A stretch of 64,000 nt of DNA from Sympetrum striolatum (GCA_947579665.1 OX388351.1:60768939-60832938); one strand, 5' to 3'. Shown: positions 22,560 through 34,654, numbered from the stretch's first letter. Program-made: numbers and translations. The notes: a model not told the origin generated them from the sequence alone.

Positions 22560-23390
22560 ATTGAATGAAATTGACCTGAAAAGGGATATTCTCTCAGCTT
22601 TCAACGCTGTTTTACAAAGATGAGGATTCTCTAGGTGAGGGGCTGAGGGATATCATAGACCCTTGAGCTAACTAAAGCCTGGTTCTTACGGGGTTGAGAA
22701 TATGACCGGCAACTTCCCTTGCGTCCACGACTGGCTAGTACGACGTAGTCGCATACGCCTCGTGCCATTCCTTAGACATTGTCGGAACAAAATATTTAGT
22801 TGAGTAAGCGTAGTAACATGTCATAGTTGCAGGAGGGAGTATCGATCCTTTGCGAATGTTTGGCCTTTTATTTATAATTCACGGGCCCTCCTTTTCGAAA
22901 AAAATTCAACGTCTTCAACGAATTCAATTTCACCATTTGAACGCGATTCTTATTTTTCAACAAACAAATCCGGAAGATATAGAACATACATAATACGAAT
23001 TCAAAATATAAGTTTACGTGGGATATTACGCGACGACCTAGGAGCTTACTCAAGGCACACTTATTGGAAAGAACTGCTTCATGGCATTGAGACCGTGAAT
23101 ATATTTTCTCATCATTCCTCCCTTTATTATTATTTTATGTAATTTTATTATAGCCCTGCTTTTGTAATTTTCATATCATACGCAACTTTCCTTTACGTCT
23201 AACATTTGTACTATCAGTAGGTTTGCACAGGTTTCTCACTCGTCCCTTCTTCATCGGTTTTTTCCCGCAGCGGATCTTTATTCCTAAGATAATACCTTAG
23301 GTTTTTTTTACATCCTCTAATTCTAAATTTTCCCTCTCTTTCTCTATTTATCTATGCATCTACTCATTATTTGTGCTATTATTATCATTG
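22560..23390. other. Mixed AT-rich stretch
   Basis: No gene recognised. 23100-23390 is pyrimidine-rich and may be the 5' part of the LINE-B copy that follows. Confidence 0.5.
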
Positions 23391-23395
23391 ATGAA

Positions 23396-23462
23396 AGGTC
23401 AGATGGAAGAAGAGACTTTTAAGTCTTGATCTCGCCTTCGTGAAGACTTTATTAAGTATTGG
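23396..23462 (+). mobile_element. LINE-B 3' end, plus-strand copy
   Basis: AGATGGAAGAAGAGACTTTT matches the complement of the 53.2-kb copy. The terminal hairpin is GAGACT/AGTCTT (23412-23417 and 23422-23427) with a 4-base loop, followed by GATCTCGCC and a TTTATTAAGTATT end. The TTA tail is short. Confidence 0.6.
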
Positions 23463-23559
23463 CCTTCTCTGTTAATTTGACTTGACACAGCTGATACATT
23501 TCGCACAACATCCAATACTTTCATACGTGAGCTCTTATTTTCTTATAAAGAAAAATAAT

Positions 23560-24200
23560 TATTTTTCACGACAGCGGATTTCGATGCTTGTGAATGGCAT
23601 CCAAGGATGTGCCAAGTGCTCAACGAAGGCAGATGCGTCACGGAGTAACTCATTTGAAATCGTTATTGCTCAGCAGGGCGGCAATGGCTATCTCTGCGGC
23701 GAATTATCATCGGTGGGATCAAACGGATGAGTGACATTGTCTCCCTGCATGTGCGTGAGTCGATCCTCTCGGATGAGGCAATACAGAGAGAAGCAATCGT
23801 GGCAGAGTAATTGGGAATACAAACGGTCGTCCACTTAAACGTCCTAGCTCAAATTAACGCGATAATATTCGAGCGGAATGGGTTGCGATGCCATAAATAT
23901 GTTTCGAAACGACTCCCTTGTTCCTACGCGTAATTCTCCCCCTCAACGAGAATCCCGCTCCTAACGAGATTAGTCTAAGAATAGGCGTAATGAGTGGACG
24001 CGGAAGACGGTCCCGAAGATTATGCAGTGCAGCGGGTCCCGCTCTGAGTGGGTTTTAAGGCACGCCCACCAAAGTAGCGGTGGGAGATTGCGAGCCTTGA
24101 TGAGATACTTTCTTCAGGACTCGAATCAAGGCTCCCTAATCCAGGATAAAACCTTATGGGTCCGATATAAAGAGTAGAGTGCTAAATTTGCTGATGCCTT
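23560..24200. other. GC/CpG-richer island 7
   Basis: Island with many CpG steps, especially 23860-24080. Includes the short inverted repeat GAGCCTTGA / TCAAGGCTC (24092-24100 and 24126-24134). No domain in the open frame 23482-23730. Confidence 0.35.
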
Positions 24201-24204
24201 ACTC

Positions 24205-24760
24205 CGAGGGGTAAACAACCGGATAAAGAATTGACCAAGGTAATAATCTTACCCGCAGTAGTCGTTAGCCGAATGGCGACATTTAGCTGTGCTGTCCTGC
24301 AGCAAAAAAGTCCATAAATTTTTAATGTAATGTCCCCTGGTTGGGACTCATCTACCTTTTACTATGTGTTAGCAGTACCTGGGGCAGTATCTGGGCCGTT
24401 GACCCCCGTTAAACTTTGGGTTAAGTGTTCCTAGGCTTGGTTTGGTTATAGGTTTAATTCGATTGCATTTCAGGGTCTGACTAAGAAATCGCTTACGTTC
24501 TTGCATAGTCCTATTTTCGTAATTTTTATCTTTAATTCTAATCTTTTCAAACGTAACTTATGTTTACAATTTATAATTAATTGTGCAGTATTTATTATAG
24601 TGGTATATTTAAATAAAGTTCTGCAGCCCTACAAGTATAGGGAGCACCTAAGTAAAAACCATGAAATTCTCTTTGAGAGATCTTTAGAAATTTGAAGAAA
24701 GAAATGCAACCTCAACCCTTCGTAAACGGCTCCAGTTTCTATCAAAATTTTGAGAGAAAA
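24205..24760. other. Mixed spacer
   Basis: 24240-24460 is moderately GC-rich and the rest AT-rich. No gene or repeat recognised. Confidence 0.5.
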
Positions 24761-24777
24761 ACGGACATGAAAATGTC

Positions 24778-24850
24778 TAACAGAAACGGGACTCGAACAC
24801 GGGCCTTCCAAATGGTATCTTAGAATGTTGTAGGATTTTTGGACTCTTTG
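24778..24850 (-). repeat. tRNA-like SINE fragment (family 3)
   Basis: The minus strand carries GTGTTCGAGTCCC, a box-B-like T-arm, followed by GTTTCTGTTAGAC. Upstream arms are poor. Similar 3' context to the 8.0-kb fragment. Confidence 0.42.
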
Positions 24851-25251
24851 CTGTTTATTATTATTGCTACACTTTGACATGAGGCAGCCACAAACCTTGT
24901 TAATTTAACAAATATCCCTATTACTCCAATGAATACATTTACACCAAATATATTCTATAATTACTGTTCCCATATAATCACATTTGTCATTGTTTCTCAG
25001 ATACCTAAGTCATATGTCACTTTATAAATTTCTCAAGCACCACACTTACATATTATAAATTTAACAATTATTTTAACAACACATCCAAACCTTGTAATAA
25101 AACATCTTTCAATAGCAGCATTGAAACAGAGTTATTTAAAAAATATGATGTATTTTAGTTTCTACTTGAGATATGAGATATCTTAATTTTAGATTTTAAA
25201 GAAATTATGAAGTATTGAGCTTGAATATTGAATTATCAAAAGAGATAGCTC

Positions 25252-25320
25252 AATGTATATAGCAACCGATCGAGATTTGGATTCGATTCCCAGTTCTGTC
25301 AGGCTTTTTTCATGTATTTT
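25252..25320 (+). repeat. tRNA-like SINE fragment (family 3)
   Basis: GGATTCGATTCCCAG is a box-B-like arm preceded by ACCGATCGAGATTT and followed by TTCTGTCAGGCTTTTTTC, similar to the 3' context of the other family-3 fragments. Too decayed to fold. Confidence 0.38.
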
Positions 25321-25324
25321 ATTA

Positions 25325-26035
25325 CTTGAAAACCTTTCTAGTCTACGCCTTTACTTACTGTCCATCTTTAATCCTTTTCCTTGTATCAATCAAAATTCCA
25401 ATTTAAGATATGTCAGCTGAAGATGTCAATTCCTCTAAGTCTTCCATCGAGGTAAAAGTGAGATGAAGATTACTACGCAATTAAAACTTCCCAATGATAA
25501 ATTGGAAGTAAAGTTTATTGAAGTGTATCCACAAAGTTTGCATTTCACATTTTCCAAAGTGAAAATCACAAAATACGTCGAATTTTGTATTCACAGTAAA
25601 GGATTCGATGAACATAAAGTAGATTTGATATAAAATACTTACCAATTCAGTCAAAAACGAAATATCTCACAAAATGAAAAGTTTGTATGATATAATATTA
25701 TCCACACAATGAGTCGATAGGTCTTGGTTTAAAGGCAAGCCTTCAGTTCCGTTACTCGTGCTGGAAAGGCGTAAGTGGAATTTCGCTGACACGTTTTTAC
25801 ATACAAAGCAAAATATTCACGTAAAATATGAAAACACACGAAGAACGTATTTTACGGCTCGCTTTAATTTGAGATTTCCCTAAAAATAAAACAAAACACA
25901 ACCAGGAAGTACAGTATAAAACAAGGAAAATTTAAAGGCTTACGATGGTATTTTTGAGGAAAAGTAATTCTTAATTCAGACATCAATTTTTAGGTTCAAG
26001 GTCGTAATTTCGCGCAACAAACGAATATCAATTTA
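25325..26035. other. AT-rich spacer
   Basis: No gene or repeat recognised. Confidence 0.6.
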
Positions 26036-26340
26036 TAAGCACTCTTAGCACGCATTCTTATACATTTTTCCTCCGAGTGAGGGCAAGAATGAGGCGCAAA
26101 ATAGGGCTTTTATGACTTTTTTGCGAAAAGAATTCAAAGTATGATCAACTTTTTCCAGCTTTCACGAAGCCTTTATGAATTTTGGAAAGGGTCCGCAGAT
26201 ATTGTCGCCAGGGAAATAAAATTCGCAATTCCGGAATTTTCGATGAATGGAAGAAAGCGACTGATTGCATCCCGCAAATGTACACGATGCGATTATCGGA
26301 TTTAGACGGGAAACCAATTTCGGGGTTCATTTACCCTTAA
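26036..26340. other. Slightly GC-richer island 8
   Basis: Moderate composition shift; a 61-codon minus-strand frame has no domain. Confidence 0.3.
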
Positions 26341-26344
26341 AATT

Positions 26345-27695
26345 AGTAACATTTGATCCTTGCCTCTTGGGAGGATTAACTCGGAACTGGCAGTTTCCCT
26401 ACACAAGATTTCGTAGCAGTTGATGTCTTAAAATACATGGTTATTAATAGATGTGAGTGCATTTTACGGAAGATAATCATTTAAACAATTGTGTTCATCT
26501 ATATAATTACATTGCTCTATGGTGAAAATAACTATATAATATAATTGGTATAAAACGTAAAAGTTCTTCAGTAAAAATTACGAAGGGTAATCGTTAAAAC
26601 AATTTTGTGCATTTTTATTTTTACAATGCTATCCGGAATAAAACAGCTTTAGCAACTGAAAATCAATAGTAGTTATAAAATAAATACAATTATTCGCTAA
26701 AAATACCATAAGAATTGGAGACGGAAAATTGCATATTCGATTTCTCTATATATTAAAAGTCTACTCTACATAATGAATATTAAACAGCTGGTAAGGTTCT
26801 ACGAGCAAATAAAATGCTTATAGTCACATTAATTATTTATAGTTATCGGTAATACGCTATATATCCAATTTCAGTAATCATTTTACTGAATATCCTCTAG
26901 AATCTATACGTATGTAGAAAAAGTTATAATTTGCCTATGAAAGTAAATCCATTAACGTATGATTAAAGTTCTCTCCATACCTTTACTACGGAGACACTGA
27001 AAAATATTTTCCTCTCGCTATTCTATATGGTCCATATCAAGAAAAAAATTATTAAATAAAATACCACTCTTAGGAAAACAGATTCCGGTTGTTGTTTATT
27101 TACAAAAACTTTCAAGAAATAAAATCAGATTAATATTTAAATATTTTTTAAATAAAGAGAAAATGGTAAGTTGAATTGAAGTTTGACTTATTATTTTGCA
27201 GAATTGTAGATAGATGATGATATTAGAGTTATGAGAGACCTGACGTACAAATGGATTGTAACCAATATATAGTCAAAAACTAGATAAATTTTGATATAGA
27301 AGCGTTCATTCGATGATTTCATCCTATTTAAATGGACACAGAAAATATCAATACATTAACGCATTATATACAACTACATTTACCGCGAGGAACGTTATTA
27401 GATGAGCTTAATATCGAATCATCTAGATTTTATGCTTCTCTAATTCCCTCAAAAGCATATATCCAATGATGAGCTCTTCACTATTAAAAAAAGGCAAAAT
27501 TTTTTCGAGCTGATTCCAACAGGGATATCAAATGTAGAAAACTCTTGACCCGATGATCCAAAGGCAATTCTGTCAAATCACCATAAGCCCGCGGAAAATA
27601 TTCATCAAAAGAGGGCTCATAAAACGGTGATGAAATAATGAGTACCGAAAACAAGATAGGAATCGTTCACCGAAATAATTTCCACATTAATTAAT
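26345..27695. other. AT-rich gene-free stretch
   Basis: No gene or repeat recognised. Confidence 0.6.
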
Positions 27696-27699
27696 TTTT

Positions 27700-28200
27700 T
27701 GCCAAAAAAACGCCGCTTTGGCCCGTTGCTCGGAAATTCGTGGCGTAACTCATTCCATCAGCGTGCAAACAAACGATAAATTACGCAAAGCGGACACGAG
27801 CAAAATTTCGGTCAGCATATTATCACGTCGAGATCTTCTGGAGCGAAATTAATGAGCGGAGATCATGCAAAGAGATTAAAACGCGTGTTGATTAGCCTGC
27901 CATCTCCTCCCGTAGTCATACAAAAGCGTAAATGAAATTGGCTGATAATCTTCACTTCCTCTTCCGGGGAAGCTACACGTAAGAAAAGAAATGAGGATGC
28001 GATGTATTTATGGAAAAGCCGCCTTCTCATGCAATGTAACTCTCGGAGAGAGATACATTCTTTGCTCCTAACAGCCTATGAAAAACTTATCGGCAGATAA
28101 AATCAACGTAAGGGTACATACGTTATTAGCTAACCCTTCAAGCTACGATGAGGTTTATTCCCAGTTGCCCTTCCGTCACCCCGAACACCTCGGAAATAAA
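27700..28200. other. GC-richer island 9, possible enhancer
   Basis: Dense mix of CpG-containing words and homeodomain-type TAAT cores (GAAATTAATGAGC, AACGATAAATTACG), with no open frame. The look suggests cis-regulatory DNA, but this is inference only. Confidence 0.35.
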
Positions 28201-28204
28201 AAAC

Positions 28205-28585
28205 AATAACTAAAGCCCCATCAAGATATCGGCCAAAATCCAACTGCGAGTATAAATTAACATTTCAACATTTACATCAATTTCATTTGCCGCAAGTTTT
28301 TAACACGTGAGAAATGAAAAAAAGGTTTAAAGAGACACATAATTACTGCACGAAGAAATTTCTCTGCGGTTAAACTTCACTTAAACAATTTTCATACTAA
28401 CTATAAGTTCGGTTCCTAAAAACTAAATAGCCTGTGGTTTGCAAATACGCTAATGATACAAGAGCAACTGAAGGTAAAAACAGAATTTTATATAGGATTA
28501 ATAGAGATAATTATCAGTTTTAAAGTTGATCGCGGATGAAAAATTCTGAATAAATGCTCTTAAATATAAAGTTGATATAAAATAC
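28205..28585. other. AT-rich spacer
   Basis: No gene or repeat recognised. Confidence 0.6.
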
Positions 28586-28598
28586 ATAGAAAGATATA

Positions 28599-28723
28599 GT
28601 AGTAGTATTGTTAAAAGTGCTTCGACAGCTAGGGCATTTCGCACATTGGCTCCCACCGGGAATCGAACCCGGGACCGCTTTCACCAAAGGCAAACGCGCT
28701 GTCCACATGACTATCCGGGAGCC
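28599..28723 (-). mobile_element. SINE-1 copy 3
   Basis: Minus-strand copy with intact acceptor and T-arm (box B GGTTCGATTCC) and ACT-repeat tail. TAGAAAGATATA is repeated exactly on both sides (28587-28598 and 28724-28735), a perfect 12-bp target duplication. Confidence 0.93.
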
Positions 28724-28823
28724 TAGAAAGATATACGTATGATATGTACGCACATAAGCAAAGAGTAACTCCTCCTTAATCAGAATCAATGTATATAATA
28801 TAACATTAAAGTACAAGAGAGCT

Positions 28824-29145
28824 TCAATAATATGAAGTGAAAAATGATGTTGGACGTAATAGTATGTCTGACAGCGTTGAAGGGTTGAGTAAAGAATCAA
28901 CTTCGTGCGATCTCGGTGTGTTGCTGCATACCGAAAAGATAAGCACGCTATGTCTGTCTATATAGTCTTCTGCCGGAAGGTTGGTTTGAACCTCACCCTT
29001 TCCAGCATTAGCTACAATAAGCTGTGGAGAAGGGGAAGAGGTGGAGTGGGCTGGGGGAGACAATCGCCTAGCGCTTATGGGGTTCCCGCGCCTCTGGGTG
29101 TTAAAGCCTTTGAGGATCTCCAATGGAAATTTCTCCCTTGAATAA
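28824..29145. other. Unidentified frame-rich segment
   Basis: Open on the minus strand (28824-29123, 99 codons) and on the plus strand (28905-29141, 78 codons). The G-rich run near 29030-29060 suggests compositional openness. No domain recognised. Confidence 0.3.
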
Positions 29146-29149
29146 ATTT

Positions 29150-30230
29150 GAAAGTGGTGTACACAAACGCAGAAATACTTTGTGCATTATTCCTAACGAT
29201 GCCAGTAACGGTGGAACTGGCTGAAAAATCCTATTTCAAAACTAATAAAAGGTTATGGAGATCGAAAATTTATTTATTTCTGAACTAAGAGAGGCAGACA
29301 GGTTTCTAATTTTGACAATTTTAAACGAGGAAGTTTATTTGGTTAATGCATCATAAATTATCAACACATTTGTGGTCTTTAGAGCTAGGAGAATGAATCT
29401 TTAAATGGCAGATCTTATTAATTTTCTATAAACCAGTCTAAACTTATACAAATAGTTTTAAAATAAATTTTCCTGCGTTGCGGAAAAATTATACGGACAA
29501 AAACATGAAAAACTTGCAAAGAGGTTATATCGAATGTTTTTAATTTTACATGAGACCCCGAGAAAATCGTCTTGCCCAGGGACCCGCGGATCCTAGAATA
29601 GTAAATACCATATTACTTCAGAATTACTTGCGAAGAATTCCTAAATGTAGAATGATTCATTGTATATAAATGTTGTTCTCTTAAGGTGCGCATGACCATT
29701 TCCCTTTATTTGTCTACGGCGAGTATCCTTTCCTTGAATGCAGAAATAGGAGAGTGGGTAGAAGGCACGCTTTAGAGCCCTCGCAAGTTTATCTTCTTGC
29801 GACCGTGAGCTTCCCTGCATCTACTTCTTCCACTTTCCTCTTCCCCTAACTTATGCGCATTTGAGCACGTACTTGGAGCTCGACCACTACACCTAGAGAT
29901 GACACAATTTCACCATATCTCCCGAAACCGTAATATCTATATTTTAAATTAATATTTAATATTTAAATATAATGTCTAAATTCATAGGATATTATAATCG
30001 ATATCATATTATCTATTATGCCTACGTTTTAAATACCATTTGAATATCTTGTTAGATAAAGGATGAATTCACATATGCAAAGAATGGTTTTTCTACAGCC
30101 ACATTTCTCTCAATGCAAATTAAAGAAGAACACCTACGGTCACAGATGAAATTTTAGTAAATCTTATTAGCCTTTCGTAGCAAATATTGGAGGGGTAAGA
30201 TACCAACCGGCCTTTGGGCTGAATACTTTA
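29150..30230. other. AT-rich gene-free stretch
   Basis: No gene or repeat recognised; mildly GC-richer at 29690-29900. Confidence 0.55.
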
Positions 30231-30236
30231 CAGATA

Positions 30237-30490
30237 AAATAATAATAAAGGACTTTATTCAGGGCGAGACTGAGACTATGAAGTCTCTTTTTACATCCAA
30301 CCCTTTGTCATATAAATTATAAAAAGAAATAGTTTGAAAAACATACACAGAAGAAGACTACTTTGTGGATTGAAAAAACCTAATCTAAGAGCTTCGGAAA
30401 AAAATTCCACTGCTGAAAAACACGCTTAAGAAGGGGAGTGTGAAAAACCTGAAATATTTACAGATAGAAAAAAAATTAGTGATGAAATCA
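30237..30490 (-). mobile_element. LINE-B 3' end
   Basis: The minus-strand 3' end carries the hairpin GAGACT/AGTCTC (30272-30277 and 30282-30287, plus-strand coordinates, 4-base loop), then CTCGCCCTGAATAAAG and a TTATTATTATTT tail. The upstream block AATCCACAAAGTAG matches the 11.1-kb copy, so homology extends about 250 bp. Whether the body is a LINE or a SINE that borrowed a LINE tail is open. Confidence 0.65.
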
Positions 30491-30639
30491 GATTCGATGA
30501 GGTGTAAAAACAAGAAGACAGACCAATGATATCATACAAAAACAAAAGAACAAAGAATTATACATTTGAATGTAAGTAAAAATAAACTAATAAATAAACA
30601 ATTAATAAAAAACGGTCTAAACAATTAAAAAGACAAAAG

Positions 30640-30900
30640 ATATAGGTACTGTTAGATACTACTACTACATAGGTAGATAGATGATTATATAACAAATAGT
30701 GCCTCCTAAGTATTACTAGAGAGATACTAATACTAATATATAGACACTACTAGTTAGCTGAAAAGGAGAAAAGGAGTATTACCGTGTTACTGCATTCGAG
30801 TTCGAGTTCTAATCGAACTACTAGGTAGATAATTATCTACTTTCTTACTTGTTCGATTATAGTATCTAAAAGTACCTATATATCTAAAGGTAGAATTGAT
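30640..30900. other. TAG/CTA-rich irregular low-complexity segment
   Basis: Unusual density of ACTA, TAGATA and CTAG words (TACTACTACATAGGTAGATA near 30657, ACTACTAGGTAGATAATTAT near 30817), plus a TTCGAGTTCGAGTTC direct repeat. Not a regular tandem repeat. Confidence 0.5.
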
Positions 30901-31009
30901 CACATGGAATTATATTATTTAGAATTAATTACTATCAACGAAAATCACATATTAGTTCTTATTTATGAAGTATTTTTCGTTCATTCAAAATTAACGGCTG
31001 ATCACCAAA

Positions 31010-31560
31010 TCTTTATTACCACTTAGTAGTTGCTTTAGAGGGGCTTAGAATGATATCGTCTTTAGGATTACCTCGCTGAGGCGGTAATTCACCATTCCCG
31101 ATTGAAATCTCTCCAATTCGAATTGAATACGTGAAAACGTTCCAAGAAAAGGTACCCGCTAATCCAAGAGGCGAATCGGGCCTTTTTTCCTTTGTCCCTA
31201 AATTGGAAACTCGTTTTGGAGAGCGGTAAATCGAAGGAAGAGAGATGGAAACCGCAGATTCTCCTTCAGGGCGACCGGTCATCTTCCCCGCTTGTGCATT
31301 GTGCACTCATAATCGAACCCCTCTTCTCAGAGCTGCCGCATTAAGCGATCAGAGCGCAAACTAGCTGGCTAATATAAGGGATTGAGTGCAGGGCCCAATC
31401 AACGGGAAAGGGTGCTCTCCCGAAGTCGTTCAGAGACTTTTTATGGCCCGCGCGAGAACTGCAAACACTCCATTAAAGATTGATTAGGGCCGGATTCCCT
31501 CGATGGCTGATGATACGCGTTAATCGCTGCAAGAAGCATTTCTCTCCATGAGGAGTATTT
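31010..31560. other. GC-richer island 10
   Basis: CpG-richer block (31050-31500). The 96-codon minus-strand frame 31016-31306 has no domain. Confidence 0.35.
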
Positions 31561-31564
31561 CTTC

Positions 31565-31808
31565 GTGTATTCTAGATGGTTGTATTCTCGTTGATACCTC
31601 ATTGCTATATTTTACACACTTTCTTCTGCTCGACACGCTATAAAAATCAAGCGTGTCGGGAAAATTTACACAACTGCACCTTTAAAACTGAATTAATTAG
31701 CATAAGTAATTTAATGAGGAACAAACTTTGAAGACTGTATGTAATATTGCGTTATTTCGTAAATATTAATATCAAATTCAATCAACAAAATTTACGTCTA
31801 GCTCTAAA
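31565..31808. other. AT-rich spacer
   Basis: No gene or repeat recognised. Confidence 0.6.
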
Positions 31809-31812
31809 TTAA

Positions 31813-32376
31813 CCCTTCCTTGACTGTGCCCTGAAAACTTCCAAAAACAGCTGTGCGGGGTACTCGGGTAACCCAACGCTTTTTTCGCGAATATTACGTT
31901 GTTTTTTGTTTTTCTTTTACTTAACCTTTAATTATCTTTAGAAAGACAATATTGATTATTTTGTTGAGATTATCTTTCATTTCTTATGCATTAGAGTTTT
32001 GACTATTATATGGGTACAACTAAATTTGAATAACCTTATTTAATTTTAATAATATTTACTGTTATAATTACTGTTAATGCAATAAATAATGAATCGATTG
32101 AAAAATCTGTAAGAAAGGGTGACTGAATTGCCACAATCGCACGACATGACGTTGTGTATGGCAAATGGCTGTGCGGGGTACTTTGGTACCCCATTCAAAA
32201 ACTAAAGATATTTAGGAAATAAGTGTGTGAAAAAAATTTCTTTCAATTACATAATATAAAAGAAACATTGATGCACGAATACATGGAATAAGAAACATAT
32301 GTGGTTAAAAATAAAACTTTTCTATTTAATTTAGCTATTTTGGGGTCCTCCAGTACCCCGCACCGTCAAGGAAGGG
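31813..32376. mobile_element. piggyBac-type MITE flanked by TTAA
   Basis: TTAA lies at both borders (31809-31812 and 32377-32380). The terminal inverted repeat is CCCTTCCTTGACTGTGC at the left and, complemented, CCCTTCCTTGACGGTGC at the right (16 of 17 identical). The motif GTGCGGGGTACT follows the right TIR directly, lies 24 bp inside the left TIR (31853-31864), and occurs once more internally (32171-32182). Unequal spacing between terminal and internal repeats and TTAA targets are hallmarks of piggyBac. No transposase in 564 bp, so non-autonomous. Confidence 0.9.
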
Positions 32377-32384
32377 TTAATGGT

Positions 32385-33410
32385 GGAGTTTCATTAATTC
32401 CCATCGCCAACAGTTTATTTAAATTTATTTATGTATTAAAAGGGAACAATCCACTCGTATGATGAGAAACGATATTTAATCTATACTTCAAACAATATAC
32501 TGTATTATTAACAATAGGAAATAGGAATCGAGTATTTTCTTCAACCAAATGTGCTACTATTCACGAGTGAAAATTCTATCAATTTCTTTAATATGCCTTT
32601 GAAATCCGTTATCAAAGAATGTAGTAGATGAAAATACTAACGGTGCATCGCATTTAGATCATTCGCATACAATGCTTTCCTATGTGGGGGCCTGGAGGAA
32701 CTGCTCAGTCTTTCAGGTTCTCGCGTACCTTGCTTTTTATTTATATTTGCTATTTTGATTAAAACAATTCTACTTGGATATCACAATCTCATTTTGAGTT
32801 GGCGTAGTAAACAATTTTCTATTATTTACAGACATGGAGGTTACATTCATATTAAATCTTGACTTAAAAATGAATTGAGAGGATTTATTTCAATTTTCTT
32901 GCTCCTTACCAAATACGTGATTTTGTGATACATTACCATGCCATTATTGCAACAGGTATATCTACAGCAAATCCTCTTTTGCTCTTAGATAGCGGCGAAG
33001 GCGATCTTCAAGGTTGGAATTGATCATTAGAAGACTGGCTCAAACTAGCCTCAGGAGATCGAAGATGCCAACCAGTTTGCTTTTAATGTAACCATAAAGA
33101 ATCAATAAAATCTGTATTAGTAGAAGGTGGTAGCAAGAACTATTGATAATGCCGGGACAATGATTGTAGGAAGGATATTTTCTTAGAAAAATTATGCTCC
33201 AAAAGAAAATGAGAGTGGTGTCTCGACAACTTAGAAGAGATTTACAATGAAATGCAAATATTTTTGTTTGAGGATCTACCTGTCGTAGTCAACATTTTGC
33301 TGTAAATAACAGCATCAAGAAACATTACCTGCGTGAATGACTTTAAGATGATCTGTTGATTGGATTAATGCTGCGGAGACTCTCGATTAAATTGTATATA
33401 ATTGTAATGC
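32385..33410. other. AT-rich gene-free stretch
   Basis: No gene or repeat recognised; 32990-33080 is mildly GC-richer. Confidence 0.55.
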
Positions 33411-33428
33411 ATGATGAAATAAATAACT

Positions 33429-33558
33429 AGGCTCCCGGATAGTCATGTGGACAGCGCGTCTGCCTTTGGTGAAAGCGGTCCCGGGTTCGAATCCCGGTGG
33501 GAGCCAATGTGCGAAATGATCTAAGCTGTCGAAGCACTTTTAGTAATACTACTACTAC
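33429..33558 (+). mobile_element. SINE-1 copy 4 (best preserved)
   Basis: Acceptor GCTCCCG (33431-33437) pairs with TGGGAGC (33498-33504). Box A TAGTCATGTGG is at 33440-33450, box B GGTTCGAATCC at 33484-33494, and the T-arm is a perfect CCGGG/CCCGG stem. The anticodon arm does not fold cleanly, so no amino acid can be assigned. A 50-bp body (CAATGTGCGAAATGATC...) and ACTACTACTAC tail follow. GAAATAAATAACT is repeated exactly at 33416-33428 and 33559-33571, a 13-bp target duplication. The boxes form an internal RNA polymerase III promoter in such SINEs (known for the class). Confidence 0.94.
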
Positions 33559-33829
33559 GAAATAAATAACTTAAATATAAATGTAACAAAAAAATATATA
33601 AACATAAAAAACATAAATGAATATGAAAAATTAGTTTGAATGCAAAATGATCGCAAAGCATATGATAATCTATGATAATAATCATATGATAAATACATCT
33701 TTCGGCGTAAGCATGTCTTCATTAAAGGCGAGTAATTAAAATTTCCCAGGGTACTTATTTAAAGAGCCTCTACGTTTTAAACTAGGCCATATTTTTATCG
33801 GATTTATTTTCCAGAGTGGGACGGAATCC

Positions 33830-34650
33830 TCTCTTAAACCATTGAGTACCAGAACGGGAAAATCGTCGCAGTGTGGCGAAGAGCATCCAATTAAAAACCC
33901 GCGCGGTGCAGTAAAACATTAAGAAGGACCATCAAGAGGAGCAAGTGACAACTTCGCCGAGGAGAGCCATCTCTCAAAAGACTCCCTTAAGGAAATAAAC
34001 TCGGCTGGGCGTGGAGATATTTATTCTTGATAACGAATTACAAACCAGCGAAAACTTTTCGTTTGACATGTTAATGATCCGTTTCGGGAAGCGCGATAAA
34101 TATGAGCAAAGCTAAGTGACCAGAAATTTGCTCGGAATTACAGCGGAGGGTTTAAAATGTGGGAGGAAGGTAAATGGATTAGAAGGGGAAGTGAGAGTAA
34201 ACAGTAGAGGAAGAAGGTGAAGGGAATCACATTTGGGCGGACGGCGAAGAATTAACGAGACGGCGGGAAGAGGGAATTAAGAGAGGACGTATGGAAATAA
34301 AGAGAAATAAGAATGGATTGCGGGAGGAAAGGGCGAAAAACAAGGGAAGCAATCAAAAGGGGGAGGCCGAGGTTTAATTTTTGAAGTAATATGAACTCGG
34401 TTTGCAATCGCTGAGAGACATCGCGCTGATAAAATTTACCAAATATATACGCGAGGAATTTCGGTTCTGATTGCTCTGCGGGGAGAAGTCGTGTGATGCC
34501 ATAAAACATATTTCCTTTGCTGTGAACGCCATCATAGAAAAATGGAATCTGAGATCTTTCTGGGAGACGGATCGAATTTTTTCCACTATCCCTAACTGAG
34601 ATACACTCCTGTGGAAGCAGTCCTCTCATCCCTGAAGTTTTAAGCTGTGC
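33830..34650. other. GC-richer island 11 with purine-rich segment
   Basis: 33830-34130 has CpG words and TAAT/GATA-type cores. 34140-34380 is strongly purine-rich on the plus strand. Overlapping minus-strand frames (34252-34653, 34374-34586) follow from this bias and show no domain. Confidence 0.35.
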
Positions 34651-34654
34651 CAAA

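Noticed and set aside
33431..33506. Functional tRNA gene
   Set aside because: It is the head of a SINE with a 13-bp target duplication and four sister copies, and the anticodon arm does not fold.
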